Positions 4,522 through 5,012 of a stretch of 5,012 bases of DNA are shown piece by piece; the stretch's first letter is position 1; each line of letters starts with the position of its first letter. Under the pieces are notes generated by a model. The model did no database searches and was not told the DNA's origin. It was given only the letters and a program-made list of their open reading frames with translations. Source of the DNA: Pseudomonadota bacterium (GTDB taxonomy: Bacteria > Pseudomonadota > Gammaproteobacteria > Burkholderiales > Casimicrobiaceae). The translations under genes and the position numbers were made by a program. The stretch spans positions 1-5,012 of the forward strand of contig JAKPSO010000255.1 of assembly GCA_029571495.1 (NCBI GenBank), given 5' to 3'.

Positions 4522-5012
4522 ATGGACTTCTCGATTGCTGCGCTACTCGCTCAGGATGGCCTGACCAACGGCGCGATTTACTGCTTATTGGCGCTCGCGT
4601 TGGTGCTGGTGTTCGCCGTCACCCGTGTGATTTTCGTGCCACAGGGCGAATTTGTTGCCTTTACTGTGCTCACGCTGGCGGCGTTTGAGCAGGGCAAACT
4701 ACCTGGTACCGTGTGGCTGTTGCTCGCGCTTGCCGCGGCGGCTGTATTGTCAGAGGGTCTGACGTTTCGTCGTGAACCTTCGCGAATGCTGCGTGCGATG
4801 GCGGGGAGTGCCTTGCCCTGCGTGTTGGCCGCGCTTGTTGTCTGGGGTGTTTGGGCCGCGCAGGCGGGTTTCGCGCTGCAGGTGTTCGCGACCGTGGTGT
4901 CCGTGACCGCGATGGGACCGGCGGTGTACCGACTGGCGTTTCAACCGGTTGCGACTGCTCCGGTACTCACGTTGTTAATCGTTTCTGTCGCCGTGCACTT
5001 TGTGTTGACTGG
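4522..5012 (+). CDS. LivH-type branched-chain amino acid ABC permease (3' truncated)
   Basis: The frame is open from the ATG at 4522 to the window edge, giving 163 residues of a polytopic inner-membrane protein that should pair with the binding protein encoded upstream. The N-terminus resembles LivH: DGLTNGAIYCLLALALVLVF (about 12-31) is the first family-type membrane helix. After it, TRVIFVPQGEF (34-44) stands where LivH proteins usually have INFAHGE. Further hydrophobic segments lie at about 64-76, 96-113, 118-133 and 146-162, and VYRLAFQPVA (135-144) corresponds to the family's YRP region. The distance between these landmarks is about 40 residues longer than in E. coli LivH, suggesting an added membrane segment or pair. 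No strong ribosome binding site is visible, only GAG very near the ATG and GAAAG 11 bases before it. An in-frame TAG at 4474 and no other start codon make 4522 the best choice. LivM, LivG and LivF genes are expected beyond the edge. Confidence 0.85.
   Translation, partial: MDFSIAALLAQDGLTNGAIYCLLALALVLVFAVTRVIFVPQGEFVAFTVLTLAAFEQGKLPGTVWLLLALAAAAVLSEGLTFRREPSRMLRAMAGSALPCVLAALVVWGVWAAQAGFALQVFATVVSVTAMGPAVYRLAFQPVATAPVLTLLIVSVAVHFVLT

Noticed and set aside
4750..4944. Minus-strand open frame within the permease region
   Set aside because: The plus strand is open throughout from 4522 to the edge and encodes hydrophobic membrane helices. The antisense product is only Arg/His-rich.

Overview
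This window looks like an ordinary chromosomal segment from a Gram-negative proteobacterium. A Betaproteobacterium of the Burkholderiales type fits best. This rests on the close resemblance of the PII protein to betaproteobacterial GlnB, on the style of the LivJ/LivH-type transporter proteins, and on the moderately GC-rich coding sequence. No 16S or other decisive taxonomic marker is present. I see no mobile element, CRISPR array, tRNA, rRNA or phage signature.

Layout. (1) Positions 1-1155, plus strand: the 3' end of a TauC/SsuC/NrtB-type ABC permease gene, followed 4 bases later by its ATPase gene (TauB/SsuB/NrtD type). These are two parts of an importer whose substrate-binding protein is not in the window. 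(2) 1171-1959, minus strand: a short-chain dehydrogenase/reductase-fold protein, convergent with the ABC genes across only 15 bases. Its usual YxxxK catalytic pair reads SxxxR. (3) 1960-2261: a gene-free divergent spacer with several inverted repeats. (4) 2262-3069, plus strand: glnB (nitrogen-regulatory PII protein) and mscL (large-conductance mechanosensitive channel), probably co-transcribed and closed by a strong intrinsic terminator at 3089-3122. (5) 3123-3278: a spacer with a candidate sigma-70 promoter and a leader stem-loop. (6) 3279-5012, plus strand: a secreted LivJ-type (Peripla_BP_6) substrate-binding protein, a 103-base gap holding two stem-loops, then the 5' part of a LivH-type permease gene that runs off the window.

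How the genes work together. The first two genes form part of one ABC importer, and the last two begin a second importer of the branched-chain-amino-acid (HAAT) family, whose LivM, LivG and LivF partners should lie downstream. GlnB reports nitrogen and 2-oxoglutarate status, and MscL relieves osmotic downshock. Their pairing is probably genomic rather than functional, though they may share a transcript.

I do not see a clearly new biological system. The most useful second looks are the SDR active-site substitution, the apparent extra membrane segment in the LivH-like permease, and the RNA structures before and after the substrate-binding-protein gene.
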